Source of the DNA: Burkholderiales bacterium
GTDB lineage: Bacteria; Pseudomonadota; Gammaproteobacteria; Burkholderiales; Nitrosomonadaceae
Assembly: GCA_015075225.1 (NCBI GenBank)
Contig: JABTUQ010000005.1
Location: forward strand, 1-64,000
Direction of reading: 5' to 3'
Length of the DNA stretch: 64,000 nucleotides
Part shown: piece after piece, positions 50,705 through 61,016 of the stretch
How the letters are laid out: the number at the start of each line of letters is the position of its first letter
How positions within the stretch are numbered: position 1 is the first letter of the stretch
Position numbers and translations under genes: made by a program
Notes under the pieces: model-generated
The model's input: the letters and a program-made list of their open reading frames with translations, nothing else
Database searches by the model: none
Told to the model about the DNA's origin: nothing

Positions 50705-52111
50705 ATGCAAATTACTTTTCTAGGCGGCGCAGGGGAAGTCACCGGATCATGCTATCTGGTTGAAACGGCGGAAGTCCGTTTTCTGGTGGATTGCGGCATG
50801 TTTCAGGGTGGACGGGATGCAGACCGGAAAAACCACGCTGCAATCAGCTTTGACCCGGAGACGATTGATTTTGTATTGCTGACCCACGCGCATGTGGATC
50901 ATTCCGGGCTGCTGCCACGCCTCGCCGTGCTGGGGTTCAGAGGGCCAGTCTATATGACTGGCGCAACGGCAGACCTGCTTGCCGTCATATTGAAAGATAG
51001 CGCGCACATTCAGGAAAAAGAAGCCGAATGGCACGCAAAAACAGCGCTGCGCAACAAGCATCTGCCCAGCCATGAAAACAACCCGCTTTATACAGTGACT
51101 CAGGCGGAAATCTTTCTCCGGCAAATACGCAGCGTCAACTACGATGAACCCTGCCAGCCGCATCCATCAGTACGTTGCTGCTTTCGTGATGCCGGACACA
51201 TTATCGGATCGGCCATCATTGAAGTCTGGCTGAAATCCGGTTCGAAGCAGAGAAAAATTGTTTTCTCTGGTGACCTTGGGCAAAAGGGCCATCCAATCGT
51301 GCGTGACCCGACGCTCATCCGGGAAGCTGACTATCTGCTGGTTGAATCCACTTACGGCAACCGCTGTCACCGCAGCATACAGGACACCCGGGACGAACTG
51401 ATCGAGATCATTTGCCGGACGTTTTCACAAAAACGCGGCAATATCATCGTACCTGCCTTTACTGTTGGCCGCACTCAGGATCTCCTGTTTCTGCTGTCCG
51501 ATCTGCAACGCCAAGGGTGCCTGAGTGCCATGGATGTTTATGTGGATTCACCCATGGCGCTGGCCGCCACGGAAATTACACTCAAACACAGCGAACTCCT
51601 CGACAAGGAAACCATCGATGCCATTCACTGGCACCGCCAGCATAACGAAAACATGCGCATTCATTTCGTGCAGGAGGTCGAGGAATCCATCCGGCTCAAC
51701 CATATCCAGTCCGGCGCAATCATTATTTCTGCCAGCGGGATGTGCGATGCCGGACGCATCAAATATCACCTGAAATACAACCTGCCCAGACCCGAATGCA
51801 GCATTTTGTTCACCGGCTTCCAGGCAGCAGGGACGTTGGGACGCAGATTGGTGGATGGCAACAAAAGTGTCCGCATTTTCGGGGAACAAATTCCCGTGCG
51901 TGCGTCGATCCATACCGTCGGCGGGCTCTCCGCCCATGCCGATCAGCAGGATTTGCTCGACTGGCTGAAAGGATTCAGCCGACCTCCTCTAAAAACCTTC
52001 GTGGTTCATGGTGAACCGGATAACGCTGAAATTTTTGCCGGGATGATCCGGGAACAATTGCAATGGCCGGTTGGCATTCCCCAGCGCATGACAACCGAAC
52101 GGCTGGACTGA
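50705..52111 (+). CDS. MBL-fold beta-CASP RNA metallo-hydrolase
   Basis: This 468-residue metallo-beta-lactamase fold protein with a beta-CASP insertion belongs to the group that includes CPSF-73-like nucleases. The metal site is LTHAHVDHSGLLP (about residues 58-70), with AGHIIGSAIIEV and FSGDLGQKGHPI (about 178-189). Later motifs are SPMALAATEI, SASGMCDAGRIKYHL (about 340), and HTVGGLSAHADQQDLLDWL plus VVHGEP from the RMMBL segment. It starts six bases after the bioA stop and is probably co-transcribed. An RNase role is expected from family but the target is unknown. Confidence 0.88.
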   Translation: MQITFLGGAGEVTGSCYLVETAEVRFLVDCGMFQGGRDADRKNHAAISFDPETIDFVLLTHAHVDHSGLLPRLAVLGFRGPVYMTGATADLLAVILKDSAHIQEKEAEWHAKTALRNKHLPSHENNPLYTVTQAEIFLRQIRSVNYDEPCQPHPSVRCCFRDAGHIIGSAIIEVWLKSGSKQRKIVFSGDLGQKGHPIVRDPTLIREADYLLVESTYGNRCHRSIQDTRDELIEIICRTFSQKRGNIIVPAFTVGRTQDLLFLLSDLQRQGCLSAMDVYVDSPMALAATEITLKHSELLDKETIDAIHWHRQHNENMRIHFVQEVEESIRLNHIQSGAIIISASGMCDAGRIKYHLKYNLPRPECSILFTGFQAAGTLGRRLVDGNKSVRIFGEQIPVRASIHTVGGLSAHADQQDLLDWLKGFSRPPLKTFVVHGEPDNAEIFAGMIREQLQWPVGIPQRMTTERLD

Positions 52112-52140
52112 TTCCATTCCCAGCAGAAAATGGAATCAGT
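52107..52140. terminator. convergent terminator hairpin
   Basis: ACTGATTCCATT (52107-52118) and AATGGAATCAGT (52129-52140) form a perfect 12-bp stem with a 10-base loop. It overlaps the stop codon of the hydrolase gene and lies between two convergent genes. No long T-run follows, but the stem is strong and symmetrical. Confidence 0.65.
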
Positions 52141-52162
52141 AACTTCCGGATTCGTCTGAAAA

Positions 52163-52471
52163 TTATTTGGCTCTGCTGTTTTTCAGCACGAACTCGGCCA
52201 GACGTTGCGCCGGTTCGCCAGTAATATTGGGGAAGGAAGACATGGTCATGCCGCCTTTCTGGACTTTCTCGATAATGGCTTCCTTGGTGGACATCTTGGC
52301 GCTTAATGACATCACCTTGCCATCATTTTCAGGTTTGTGACATTTGGTGCAATTGGCGTAAAAAATATCTTCGCCACTGGCATCCGCAGCCGGGGTGTAG
52401 GGATCTGTCTTGGCACAGCCCACCAGTCCGATTAACGCAGAAACCGCCAACAATCCGATGATTTTTTTCAT
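52163..52471 (-). CDS. monohaem cytochrome c lipoprotein
   Basis: This 102-residue class I cytochrome c has a lipoprotein signal (KKIIGLLAVSALIGLVGC, lipobox LVGC) rather than a soluble export signal, so it is anchored in a membrane facing the periplasm. The haem motif is NCTKCH (about residues 42-47) and the Met ligand is probably in GGMTMSSFPNI (about 75). The start MKKII at 52471 is preferred over an upstream ATG (52483), which lies in the ribosome-binding region. The redox partner is unknown. Confidence 0.87.
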   Translation of the reverse strand: MKKIIGLLAVSALIGLVGCAKTDPYTPAADASGEDIFYANCTKCHKPENDGKVMSLSAKMSTKEAIIEKVQKGGMTMSSFPNITGEPAQRLAEFVLKNSRAK

Positions 52472-52634
52472 TTCTCTCTCCATTTGATAAGGGCTGTCAT
52501 TATAGCTACTATCCGCCCGGGTTTAATGATCACGACAACATCAACCAGCGAATTTACAGCAATTGGTGATAGTATTTTCAGCCCAGTTATTCTGGTCAGC
52601 CTGACATGAAATTCCACTGTTATCGAAACAAATC

Positions 52635-53399
52635 ATGAAAATTGCCACCTGGAATGTAAATTCGCTCAAAGTCCGGTTATCACAGGTAATCGACTGGCTG
52701 AACCTGAATCAGCCGGATGTGCTGTGCCTGCAGGAAACCAAGCTCCAGGATGATTTTTTTCCAGCAGATGCGCTCGCCCAGGCAGGTTATCACTCACTCT
52801 ATACCGGACAAAAAACCTACAACGGTGTTGCCTTGCTGAGCAAAGAAATCGGCAATGATATTTGCACCGCCTTGCCTGGCCTCGATGACGAACAAAAAAG
52901 ATTGATCGCGGCGACCTACGGGGATGTGCGCATTATTTGCGCCTACATACCGAATGGCGAGCACGTGGATTCCGAAAAATATACCTATAAACTGGCGTGG
53001 CTGGCGCAGCTGAACCATTTTTTGCAACAGGAACGGGCACGCTTCGGCAAGGTGGCCATATTGGGGGATTTCAATATTGCTCCGGAAGATCGCGATGTTT
53101 ACGATCCCGACGCCTGGCAAGGACAGGTGTTGTGCAGCGAGCTGGAACGGCAGGCGTTTCGCGGTTTGCTCGATACCGGATTTGTGGATAGTTTCTGCCT
53201 GTTTGAGCAGCCGGAAAAGATCTACACCTGGTGGGATTATCGTATGATGGCTTTCCGCCGCAACCGGGGATTACGCATTGATCATATCCTGCTGAGCCAT
53301 GAGCTGGCAGATAGCTGCACTGCATGGCAAGTAGACAAGGCTCCCAGAAAACTGGAACGGCCGTCGGATCATGCACCGGTGCTGGTAGAACTGGCCTGA
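52635..53399 (+). CDS. xthA: exodeoxyribonuclease III
   Basis: This is a 254-residue AP endonuclease and 3'-5' exonuclease of base-excision repair. Signature blocks are the start MKIATWNVNSLKVRL, LQETKL (metal-binding Glu, about residue 34), ILGDFNIAPEDRDVYDP (about 149-165), RRNRGLRIDHILLS (about 215-228) and the final SDHAPVLVEL. Full length and intact. Stand-alone. Confidence 0.95.
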   Translation: MKIATWNVNSLKVRLSQVIDWLNLNQPDVLCLQETKLQDDFFPADALAQAGYHSLYTGQKTYNGVALLSKEIGNDICTALPGLDDEQKRLIAATYGDVRIICAYIPNGEHVDSEKYTYKLAWLAQLNHFLQQERARFGKVAILGDFNIAPEDRDVYDPDAWQGQVLCSELERQAFRGLLDTGFVDSFCLFEQPEKIYTWWDYRMMAFRRNRGLRIDHILLSHELADSCTAWQVDKAPRKLERPSDHAPVLVELA

Positions 53400-53484
53400 C
53401 AGGCAGCCACCAGCACCCGCCAGCATCAGCGCAGCACTATTTACAGTTTAACCATCAGAATCGAGAGAAAGGTTTGGGGCACAA

Positions 53485-54597
53485 ATGATTATCGGATTAC
53501 CCAGGGAAACGAAAGCAGATGAATACCGGGTTGGACTGACACCAGGCAGTGTGCATACTTTGGTTGGACGTGGCCACCGGGTACTGGTCGAAACCGGTGC
53601 AGGTGAGGGCAGCGTCATTTCAGATCAGGATTATCGCGCGGCAGGTGCGGAAATCGTTAGACACGCCAGCGATGCCTGGTCAGCGGATCTGGTCGTCAAG
53701 GTCAAGGAACCCATCGAAGCAGAATACCCTTACCTGCGGAAAGATTTGCTACTGTTCACCTACCTGCATCTGGCTTCGAACAAAACCCTGACCGAAACAC
53801 TGCTTGCCAGCGGCGTCAGTGCCATTGCCTATGAAACTGTACAAACTGCATCCGGAGCGCTGCCGTTACTGACGCCGATGAGCGAGGTAGCGGGGCGCAT
53901 GGCCGTACAGATTGGTGCAACCTATCTGCTGAAAACGCAGGGGGGGCGAGGTGTCCTAATGGGAGGTGTGCCGGGAGTTGCTCCTGCCAACGTGGTCATC
54001 CTCGGAGCGGGTGTTGTTGGCGCCAATGCCGCAACAGTCGCCACCGGGATGGGGGCAATGGTCACCGCGCTGGACATCAATCACGATCGCCTGAAAGCGC
54101 TGGATGACCGCTTTTCCGGACGGCTGCAAACCCGCTACTGCGATATGATCAACGTACGTCAGGCGGTTTATGAAGCCGATCTGGTCATCGGTGCCGTGCT
54201 AATACCCGGCGGACGCTCGCCCTGGCTGGTAACCCGGGAAATGCTGCCGCAGATGCGTGCCGGTTCGGTCATCGTTGACGTGGCGGTAGATCAGGGAGGA
54301 TGCGTGGAAACAACCCGCCCCACTACCCATAGCAACCCCATTTTCGAAGTTGATGGCGTGCTGCATTACTGCGTTGCCAATATGCCCGGCGCAGTACCGC
54401 GCACCAGCACCTTTGCGCTGAACAACCAGACCGCCAGTTATGTTGCCACGCTGGCAGATAATGGACTGGCTGCCTTGCGGAATAACCAGGCATTGATGGG
54501 CGGCCTCAACATCCACTGCGGACAGGTGACCCACCCGGCTGTCGCCGAAACCTTTGGCCTACCCTATACAGCTCCACTGGATGCACTGGTTGCCTGA
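53485..54597 (+). CDS. ald: alanine dehydrogenase
   Basis: This 370-residue NAD-dependent enzyme interconverts L-alanine and pyruvate plus ammonia. It has the N-terminal signature MIIGLPRETKADEYRVGLTP, the catalytic lysine and histidine in LVVKVKEP (about Lys74) and LFTYLHLASN (about His96), and the NAD Rossmann motif VVILGAGVVGANAATVA (about 171-187). DVAVDQGGCVETTRPTTH (about 270) is diagnostic of the family. The gene is preceded by AGAAAGG. In an ammonia-rich organism it may assimilate ammonium. Confidence 0.95.
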   Translation: MIIGLPRETKADEYRVGLTPGSVHTLVGRGHRVLVETGAGEGSVISDQDYRAAGAEIVRHASDAWSADLVVKVKEPIEAEYPYLRKDLLLFTYLHLASNKTLTETLLASGVSAIAYETVQTASGALPLLTPMSEVAGRMAVQIGATYLLKTQGGRGVLMGGVPGVAPANVVILGAGVVGANAATVATGMGAMVTALDINHDRLKALDDRFSGRLQTRYCDMINVRQAVYEADLVIGAVLIPGGRSPWLVTREMLPQMRAGSVIVDVAVDQGGCVETTRPTTHSNPIFEVDGVLHYCVANMPGAVPRTSTFALNNQTASYVATLADNGLAALRNNQALMGGLNIHCGQVTHPAVAETFGLPYTAPLDALVA

Positions 54598-54661
54598 AAA
54601 ACCAACAGGGTCGTGCAACCCATCATGATCCTGTTACCGGCCCTGACCAGTTTTGCCAGAC

Positions 54662-55186
54662 TCAATGCCAGGGCATCACCGGAATCACCGAAATACTGTT
54701 TTGCGGTGAACCTTCGATGATCCGGTCGCTATACGTAAGATAGATCAGCACATTGCGTTTGGCGTCATAAAAACGTACCACCTGCAACGTTTTGAACAGC
54801 AGCGAAGTGCTCTTTTTGAATACCTCGTCACCATCGGTTTTACCACTTTTTATCTTTTCAGAAAGTGTGATTGGCCCCGTCTGACGGCAGGCAATCGAAG
54901 CTTCCGACCGATCTTCGGCCACTCCCACCGTACCGCTGATCCCGCCAGTCTTTGCCCGGCTCAGATAACACGTCGCACCGGCCACTTCGGGATCATCAAA
55001 AGCTTCCACCACAATTTTGTCGTTGGCACCCAGCAGCTTGAACCGGGTTGATACACTGCCAATATTCTCTGTCATCGCTGGCAGAGAATATGAAGTGATG
55101 ACAGTCACCATCCCGATCAACAATCCCCGTTTTGCCCAACTTGCAAGATCAATCCGGCTGCTTTTTCCGTTTGCATGGTATTGCAT
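54662..55186 (-). CDS. creA: CreA family protein
   Basis: This 174-residue exported protein has an N-terminal hydrophobic segment ([19 protein letters not shown]) and then the CreA core: [60 protein letters not shown] and [18 protein letters not shown]. The motif order and length match DUF830-type CreA proteins. The biochemical role of CreA is unknown. It is convergent with ald and divergent from nrdA. Confidence 0.9.
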   Translation of the reverse strand: MQYHANGKSSRIDLASWAKRGLLIGMVTVITSYSLPAMTENIGSVSTRFKLLGANDKIVVEAFDDPEVAGATCYLSRAKTGGISGTVGVAEDRSEASIACRQTGPITLSEKIKSGKTDGDEVFKKSTSLLFKTLQVVRFYDAKRNVLIYLTYSDRIIEGSPQNSISVIPVMPWH

Positions 55187-55257
55187 GATAGCCCTCCTGT
55201 TTTTATGGTAGATGCGTGATGCACATGATTATCCTGTTAATCCGGCGCTGAAACATC

Positions 55258-55275
55258 TTGTTTTTCAGAGGTTCC
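55258..55275 (+). repeat. solo copy of the MITE terminal repeat
   Basis: TTGTTTTTCAGAGGTTCC is identical over 16 bases to the left terminal repeat of the MITE at 16147-16284 (inverted) and over all 18 to the copy at 59698-59715. No partner end lies within several hundred bases, so it is a remnant or a repeat with another role. Confidence 0.6.
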
Positions 55276-55352
55276 ATAGATGCTTATACCACGAATCCAT
55301 TTGGATACCGGGCTCACACCCCATCCATGCACCACTCCATTCAACCCGGTTG

Positions 55353-55382
55353 TTGACAACGGCATTACACAACAAGTACCAT
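55353..55382 (+). promoter_or_regulatory. probable sigma-70 promoter of nrdAB
   Basis: TTGACA (55353-55358) and TACCAT (55377-55382) are 18 bases apart. The -10 hexamer lies within the upstream NrdR half-site, so NrdR binding would block RNA polymerase. It lies about 130 bases before the nrdA start. Confidence 0.55.
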
Positions 55383-55414
55383 TCTAACTTCGTGATAATC
55401 ACAATATATTGTGT
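55367..55414 (+). promoter_or_regulatory. tandem NrdR boxes upstream of nrdA
   Basis: The second box (55399-55414) matches the NrdR consensus acaCwAtATaTwGtgt at 15 of 16 positions. The first (55367-55382) keeps a perfect left half, ACACAA, with 10 of 16 matches. The boxes start exactly 32 bases apart, the three-helical-turn spacing typical of NrdR sites. NrdR represses ribonucleotide reductase genes when dATP is high. Confidence 0.8.
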
Positions 55415-55514
55415 TTTATCCATTCAACGGCTTTTAGCCTTTTCCCTACAGCCACTTGATTTTCCGCCATTTTCCGACCGGCAACGCCACCGGATCGCAC
55501 AGGAGAAATTGACC

Positions 55515-58379
55515 ATGCAGCTTGCCACAGATACACCATCCCCTCACTCCGCTCCCCAGAAAAATTTTCTGGGGGAAATGACCGATCTGCCGACAATCCG
55601 GCCGGATTATGCCCAATACAAAATCATTCGTCGCAATGGTGCCGTGGTGGCATTTGAGCCGGGCAAGATTTCCATTGCCCTGACCAAGGTGTTCATTGCC
55701 GTGCGGGGCGGGCAAAGTGCGGCTTCTTCCAGCGTGCGCGAAATCGTGGCACAACTGACCAATGAGGTGGTGCGCGCACTGACGCGCCGCCGTCCGGAAG
55801 GTGGCACCTTTCACATCGAGGATATTCAGGATCAGGTTGAACTGGCACTGATGCGCTCAGGGGATCACGATATTGCCCGCGCCTACGTGTTGTACCGGGA
55901 AGAGCGGGCGCGCGAGCGGGCAAGGCAGCAAAAGGATCAGGCAACCTCCGGTGAAGCTGCTGCCGTGCTGCATATGATAGAAAACGGGCAAAAAATCCCG
56001 CTTGATCCGGCCAGACTGAAAGCGCGGATTGACTCCGCCTGCCAGAATCTGGGAGAAGCAGTTGATGCCGGACTGATCGTCAAGGCAATGCTCAGAGATT
56101 TATATGATGGCGTTCCTGCGGAAGAAGTCAGGAAATCAGCCATTTTGTCTGCACGCGCATTGATCGAAAAAGAGCCTGCCTACAGTTTTGTGACAGCAAG
56201 GCTGTTGCTGGACAATATCCGCCACGAAGTACTGGGAGAGGATATTGCCCATGAAACCATGCGGGTGCGCTATGCCGAATACTTTCCGAATTTATTCGCA
56301 AAGGATCGAAGCCGGGTTGCTGGATGAGCGCCTGAGCCAGTTTGATCTGGCGCTACTATCCAACACTGACAGCCGACCGTGATCTGCAGTTTGGCTATCT
56401 TGGTCTGCAAACGCTGTATGACCGTTATTTTCTGCATATTTCCGACCGACGCATCGAATTGCCACAAGCGTTCTTCATGCGTGTTGCCATGGGGCTGGCG
56501 CTGAATGAAATCGACCGCGAAGCGCGTGCCATCGAGTTTTATCACCTGCTGTCAAAATTCGATTTCATGAGTTCCACGCCAACCCTATTCAATTCCGGCA
56601 CACGACGCTCGCAGCTGTCTTCCTGTTATCTGAGCACAGTTCCGGACAGTCTGGATGGCATTTACGAAGCCATCAAGGAGAACGCGCTGCTCTCCAAGTT
56701 CGCTGGCGGGCTGGGCAATGACTGGACACCGGTGCGGGCGATGGGAGCGCGTATCAAGGGCACCAATGGCAAATCCCAGGGGGTAGTGCCTTTTCTCAAA
56801 GTGGTGTCGGATACAGCAGTGGCAGTCAATCAGGGCGGCAAGCGCAAGGGCGCAGTATGCGCCTACCTGGAAACCTGGCATCTCGATATCGAGGAATTTC
56901 TGGAATTGCGCAAGAACACCGGAGATGACCGCAGACGGACGCATGACATGAATACTGCTGTCTGGGTGCGGATCTGTTCATGAAGCGCGTGCTGGACGAT
57001 CAGGAATGGACGCTGTTTTCACCATCCGACACACCGATCTGCACGATAAATTCGGCAAAGCATTTGAAGAAGCCTATACCGCCTATGAAGATCAGGCAGC
57101 ACAAGGCAAGCTGACACTGTACAAGCGCATCCCGGCCCGGCAATTGTGGCGCAAGGCGCTGACCATGCTGTTTGAAACCGGCCATCCGTGGATTACGTTC
57201 AAGGATCCGTGCAATATCCGCTCGCCGCAAAACCATGTCGGCGTTGTACACAGCTCCAATCTGTGTACCGAGATCACACTCAATACCAATGAAAAGGAAA
57301 TTGCCGTATGTAACCTGGGATCAGTCAATCTGCTGGCGCATATTGTGGATGGCCAGCTGGATCTGGCCAAGCTCAAGCAGACGATCAGCACCGCCATGCG
57401 CATGCTGGACAATGTCATCGACATCAATTTCTACGCGGTGGCGAAGGCGCGCAACGCTAATTTCCGGCATCGTCCGGTTGGGCTGGGGATCATGGGCTTT
57501 CAGGATTGTCTGCACAAACTGGGTATTTCCTATGCTTCCCCGGAAGCGGTTGAGTTTGCCGACAGATCCATGGAAGCAGTTGCGTACCATGCCTACTGGG
57601 CTTCCACCGAATTGGCCGAAGAGCGCGGTACTTATGCCACTTACCGTGGCAGTTTGTGGGATCGCGGCATTCTGCCGCAAGATACGATGGAGCTGCTGCG
57701 CGACGAACGCGGTGGTTTTGTGGAGATCGATGCTTCTTCCGCACTGGACTGGACGCCATTGCGTGAACGGATCAAACACTATGGCATGCGCAATTCCAAC
57801 TGTCTGGCGATTGCCCCGACAGCCACCATCTCCAATATTATCGGTGTCTCTGCCAGCATCGAGCCCACTTACCAGAATCTGTACGTCAAATCCAATCTTT
57901 CCGGAGAGTTTACGGTCGTCAACCAGTGGCTGGTCAATGATCTGAAGAAACAGGATTTATGGGACGAGGTCATGATCGCAGATCTCAAGCATTACGATGG
58001 AGCAGCCAGCAAAATCGACCGGATCCCCGCAAATCTGCGCAGCCTGTATGCCACCGCCTTTGAGGTCGATCCGCAATGGCTGGTTGAAGCGGCCGCCAGA
58101 AGACAAAAATGGATTGATCAGGCGCAATCGCTCAATCTTTACATGGCGGGCGCTTCCGGCAAAAAAATGGATGAGCTGTACCGGTTAGCCTGGATACGCG
58201 GACTCAAAACCACCTATTATCTGCGTGCTCTGGGAGCCACCACGGCAGAAAAATCAACGGTTCATACCGGCACACTGAATGCGGTTCCCGCACAGCAGGA
58301 AGCCTGGTCAGGCAGTGCGGCCCAGCCAGAGCCCAAACAATGTGCAATCGACGATCCGGAATGCGAAGCATGTCAGTAG
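55515..58379 (+). CDS. nrdA: class Ia ribonucleotide reductase alpha subunit, several frame changes
   Basis: NrdA reduces ribonucleotides to deoxyribonucleotides with the radical supplied by NrdB. ATG 55515 follows AGGAG. An ATP-cone ([25 protein letters not shown]) is near residue 35. The frame changes near 56300, 56358, 56972 and 57030. Between these [33 protein letters not shown] and [14 protein letters not shown] are clear. Downstream, [25 protein letters not shown] and [12 protein letters not shown] are present, and the C-terminus ends in the redox cysteines [12 protein letters not shown]. Joined length is about 955 residues, in line with ATP-cone-extended betaproteobacterial NrdA. The frame changes are probably sequence error. 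Confidence 0.94.
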
Positions 58380-58419
58380 ATATTGAGCAATCCACTACCC
58401 GAACCCAAGGAGCCAAATC

Positions 58420-59563
58420 ATGTTGAGTTTTGAAGATGATGTTTTTCAACCGGGAAATATCATGGAAGGCACGATCCCCCCCCCCGTCACTATCAAACCC
58501 GTTACCGGGCAATCTGCCATGCGGGAAGAAACCCCGGTAGAGCAGCATCGCCGCGTGTCCGTGGAAGACAAGCGCATCATCAATTGCAAGGCGGATGTCA
58601 ACCAGCTGGTGCCATTCAAATACAAATGGGCATGGGAAAAATATCTGGCTGCCTGCGCCAACCACTGGATGCCGCAGGAAATCAACATGAACCGGGATAT
58701 TGCCCTCTGGAAAGATCCCAATGGATTGACCGAGGACGAACGCCGTATCGTCAAGCGTAATCTTGGTTTCTTCGTGACGGCTGATTCACTGGCTGCCAAC
58801 AATATCGTACTGGGAACCTATCGCCACATCACCAACCCCGAATGCCGCCAGTATTTGTTGCGGCAAGCATTCGAGGAGGCCATCCACACCCATGCCTACC
58901 AATACATCGTCGAATCAATCGGTCTGGATGAAGGGGAAATTTTCAATGCTTACCACGAGATTGGTTCCATTCGTGACAAGGATGAATTTCTGATTCCCTT
59001 TATCGACACCCTCACCGATCCTTCATTCCAGACAGGCACACTGGAAGCCGATCAACAACTGCTGAAAAGCCTGATTGTGTTTGCCTGCATCATGGAAGGG
59101 CTGTTCTTTTATGTCGGGTTTGTTCAAATTCTGGCGCTGGACGGCAAAACAAGATGACGGAGCCGCCGAGCAATATCAGTACATCCTGCGTGATGAATCC
59201 ATGCACTGCAATTTTGGTATCGACGTTATCAACCAGATAAAGCTCGAAAACCCACATCTATGGACCCGGGAATTCCGCGAAGAAATCGATTCGCTGATGC
59301 GCAAGGCAGTGGAGCTGGAATATCGCTACGCCGAAGACACCATGCCGCGCGGTGTACTGGGCTTGAATGCGCCAATGTTCAAGGAATATCTGCGTTTCAT
59401 CATGAACCGGCGTTGCCATCAGATCGGTCTGGATCCATTGTTCCCGGAAGCAGGCAACCCTTTCCCATGGATGTCGGAAATGATTGATTTGAAGAAAGAA
59501 AAGAATTTCTTTGAAACACGTGTGATCGAGTATCAGACGGGAGGCGTATTAAGCTGGGATTGA
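58420..59563 (+). CDS. nrdB: class Ia ribonucleotide reductase beta subunit, frameshifted
   Basis: NrdB holds the diiron-tyrosyl radical cofactor. The product starts [13 protein letters not shown], with the helices [29 protein letters not shown] (iron ligands Glu and His, about residues 150-165) and [15 protein letters not shown]. Near 59137-59160 the frame breaks: restoring one G in each of two runs gives [20 protein letters not shown]. The rest ([19 protein letters not shown] ... [15 protein letters not shown]) is intact. Joined length is about 381 residues. It lies 40 bases after nrdA and is co-transcribed. Confidence 0.94.
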
Positions 59564-59589
59564 ACCCAGAAACAGCGAACAGCAATGTT

Positions 59590-59618
59590 TTCTGGGGCAA
59601 CTATCAGTTGCCCCAGAA
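59590..59618 (+). terminator. terminator hairpin after nrdB
   Basis: TTCTGGGGCAACT (59590-59602) and its exact complement (59606-59618) form a 13-bp GC-rich stem with a three-base loop, 27 bases after the nrdB stop. There is no T-run, so it may act with Rho or as an mRNA-protecting end. Confidence 0.7.
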
Positions 59619-59697
59619 CATGTAATAACCGATTGATCTTCATGAAACATATTGTTATTTTCACTGATCTGCTCGATCGGGAATGATAAAACTGCAG

Positions 59698-59715
59698 TTG
59701 TTTTTCAGAGGTTCC
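59698..59715 (+). repeat. solo copy of the MITE terminal repeat, followed by TTAG
   Basis: This is the same 18 bases as at 55258-55275, in the same orientation. It is followed by TTAG, which fits the YTAR target type. No second end is visible nearby. It lies in the nrdB to glycerate kinase spacer. Confidence 0.6.
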
Positions 59716-59743
59716 TTAGCGCTCATGGCTGCGCTCCAGGGAA

Positions 59744-61015
59744 TTACATCACCAGGATAACCCGGTAGTCGTTTACATTGGTGCGGGTAGGGCCAGTGAC
59801 AACCAGATCATCCAGTTTGTCGAAAAAAGTGTAGGCATCATTGTCATCGAGCAGGGCTACCGGGTTCATGCCGGCCCTTGTTGCCCGGAGCAGGGTATCT
59901 GGTGTGATAACCGCACCAGCGTTGGTTTCGCTGCCATCAATACCGTCAGTATCACAAGCCAGTGCATAAACATCTTCCAGACCGCCGAGCGCAATGGCGA
60001 GTGAAAGCAGAAATTCGGCATTACGTCCGCCTTTTCCCGTACCCTTGACAGTAACGGTCGTTTCCCCGCCGGAAATCAGTGCCACCGGCGGTTTGTACGG
60101 ATTGCTGTAATGGCGTATCTCGCGTGCGATGGCGGCATGCATTCTGGCGATTTCCCTGGCTTCCCCGGTTATGGTATCGCCGAGAATGAGCGAGGTGATG
60201 CCGTGTGCCCGGAAAAACTGCGCTGCTGCCGCAAGCGATTGCCGGGCAGTAGCAATAATCCGGTTTTTCACGTTTCTGAATAGCGGATCGCCCAGTTTTG
60301 GCGTTTCTTCGCCGCCAGTACGGTGGTTTTCCTGCAAAACCGCCAGGCTCTGCGGAGAAATCCTGATAGCGTAGCGTTTGATCAATCCCAGCACCTCCTC
60401 CCAGGTGGAAGGATCCGGCGCACAGGGACCAGAGGCAATTGAAGCCGGGTCATTGTCGGTTACATCCGAAATGATCAGGCAGTGCACCGATGCCTGGCTG
60501 GCGGCCGCCAGTCTGCCGCCCAGCACGGTGGACAAATGCTTGCGCACGATGTTGATCTCCTGAATCGACGCACCGGACAGCAACAACTGGCGAGTGATGG
60601 ATTTCAGCTCCTCCAGTGTGATGCCCGGAATGGGGGCGGATAGCAGACTGGATCCGCCGCCGCTGAACAATCCCAGCAGCAGGTCATCCGGTTTGAGCAG
60701 GTGTACCGATTCCAGAACGGCGCGGGCAGCCATTTCGCCCTGGGTATCGGGCACCGGGTGGCTGGCTTCGATCACCATGATGCTGCTGGTTGCAAACCCA
60801 TGGCGGTAAGGCGTGACGACAATTCCTTCCAGAGGATGGCCAACCGGCCAGTGTGCCTCCACCGCGTGCGCCATGGCGGCGGCTGCCTTGCCCGCGCCGA
60901 CAACCAGTGTGTTCCCCCTGGGGGGATCAGGCAAATGGGATGGAACAATCTTGAGTGGATCGGCCGCACCCACAGCGGCGCGAAAACTATCGAGCAGAAG
61001 TTCGCGCGTATTCAT
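59744..61015 (-). CDS. glycerate 2-kinase (MOFRL family)
   Basis: This 423-residue kinase phosphorylates glycerate to 2-phosphoglycerate. It has the N-terminal DUF4147 block TLVVGAGKAAAAMAHAVE (about residues 36-53), ASHPVPD, LFSGGGSSLLSAP (about 115-127), SDVTDNDPASIASGP, and the C-terminal MOFRL block GTGKGGRNAEFLLSLAI with DTDGIDGSETNAGA (about 362-375). Complete and intact. It would consume glycerate formed via hydroxypyruvate, so it complements the aminotransferase at 38722-39939. It lies one base from the uvrA stop. Confidence 0.93.
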   Translation of the reverse strand: MNTRELLLDSFRAAVGAADPLKIVPSHLPDPPRGNTLVVGAGKAAAAMAHAVEAHWPVGHPLEGIVVTPYRHGFATSSIMVIEASHPVPDTQGEMAARAVLESVHLLKPDDLLLGLFSGGGSSLLSAPIPGITLEELKSITRQLLLSGASIQEINIVRKHLSTVLGGRLAAASQASVHCLIISDVTDNDPASIASGPCAPDPSTWEEVLGLIKRYAIRISPQSLAVLQENHRTGGEETPKLGDPLFRNVKNRIIATARQSLAAAAQFFRAHGITSLILGDTITGEAREIARMHAAIAREIRHYSNPYKPPVALISGGETTVTVKGTGKGGRNAEFLLSLAIALGGLEDVYALACDTDGIDGSETNAGAVITPDTLLRATRAGMNPVALLDDNDAYTFFDKLDDLVVTGPTRTNVNDYRVILVM

Positions 61016-61016
61016 G

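Noticed and set aside
54605..54645. Possible inverted repeat AACAGG...CCTGTT between ald and creA
   Set aside because: Short arms with mismatches; not distinguishable from chance.
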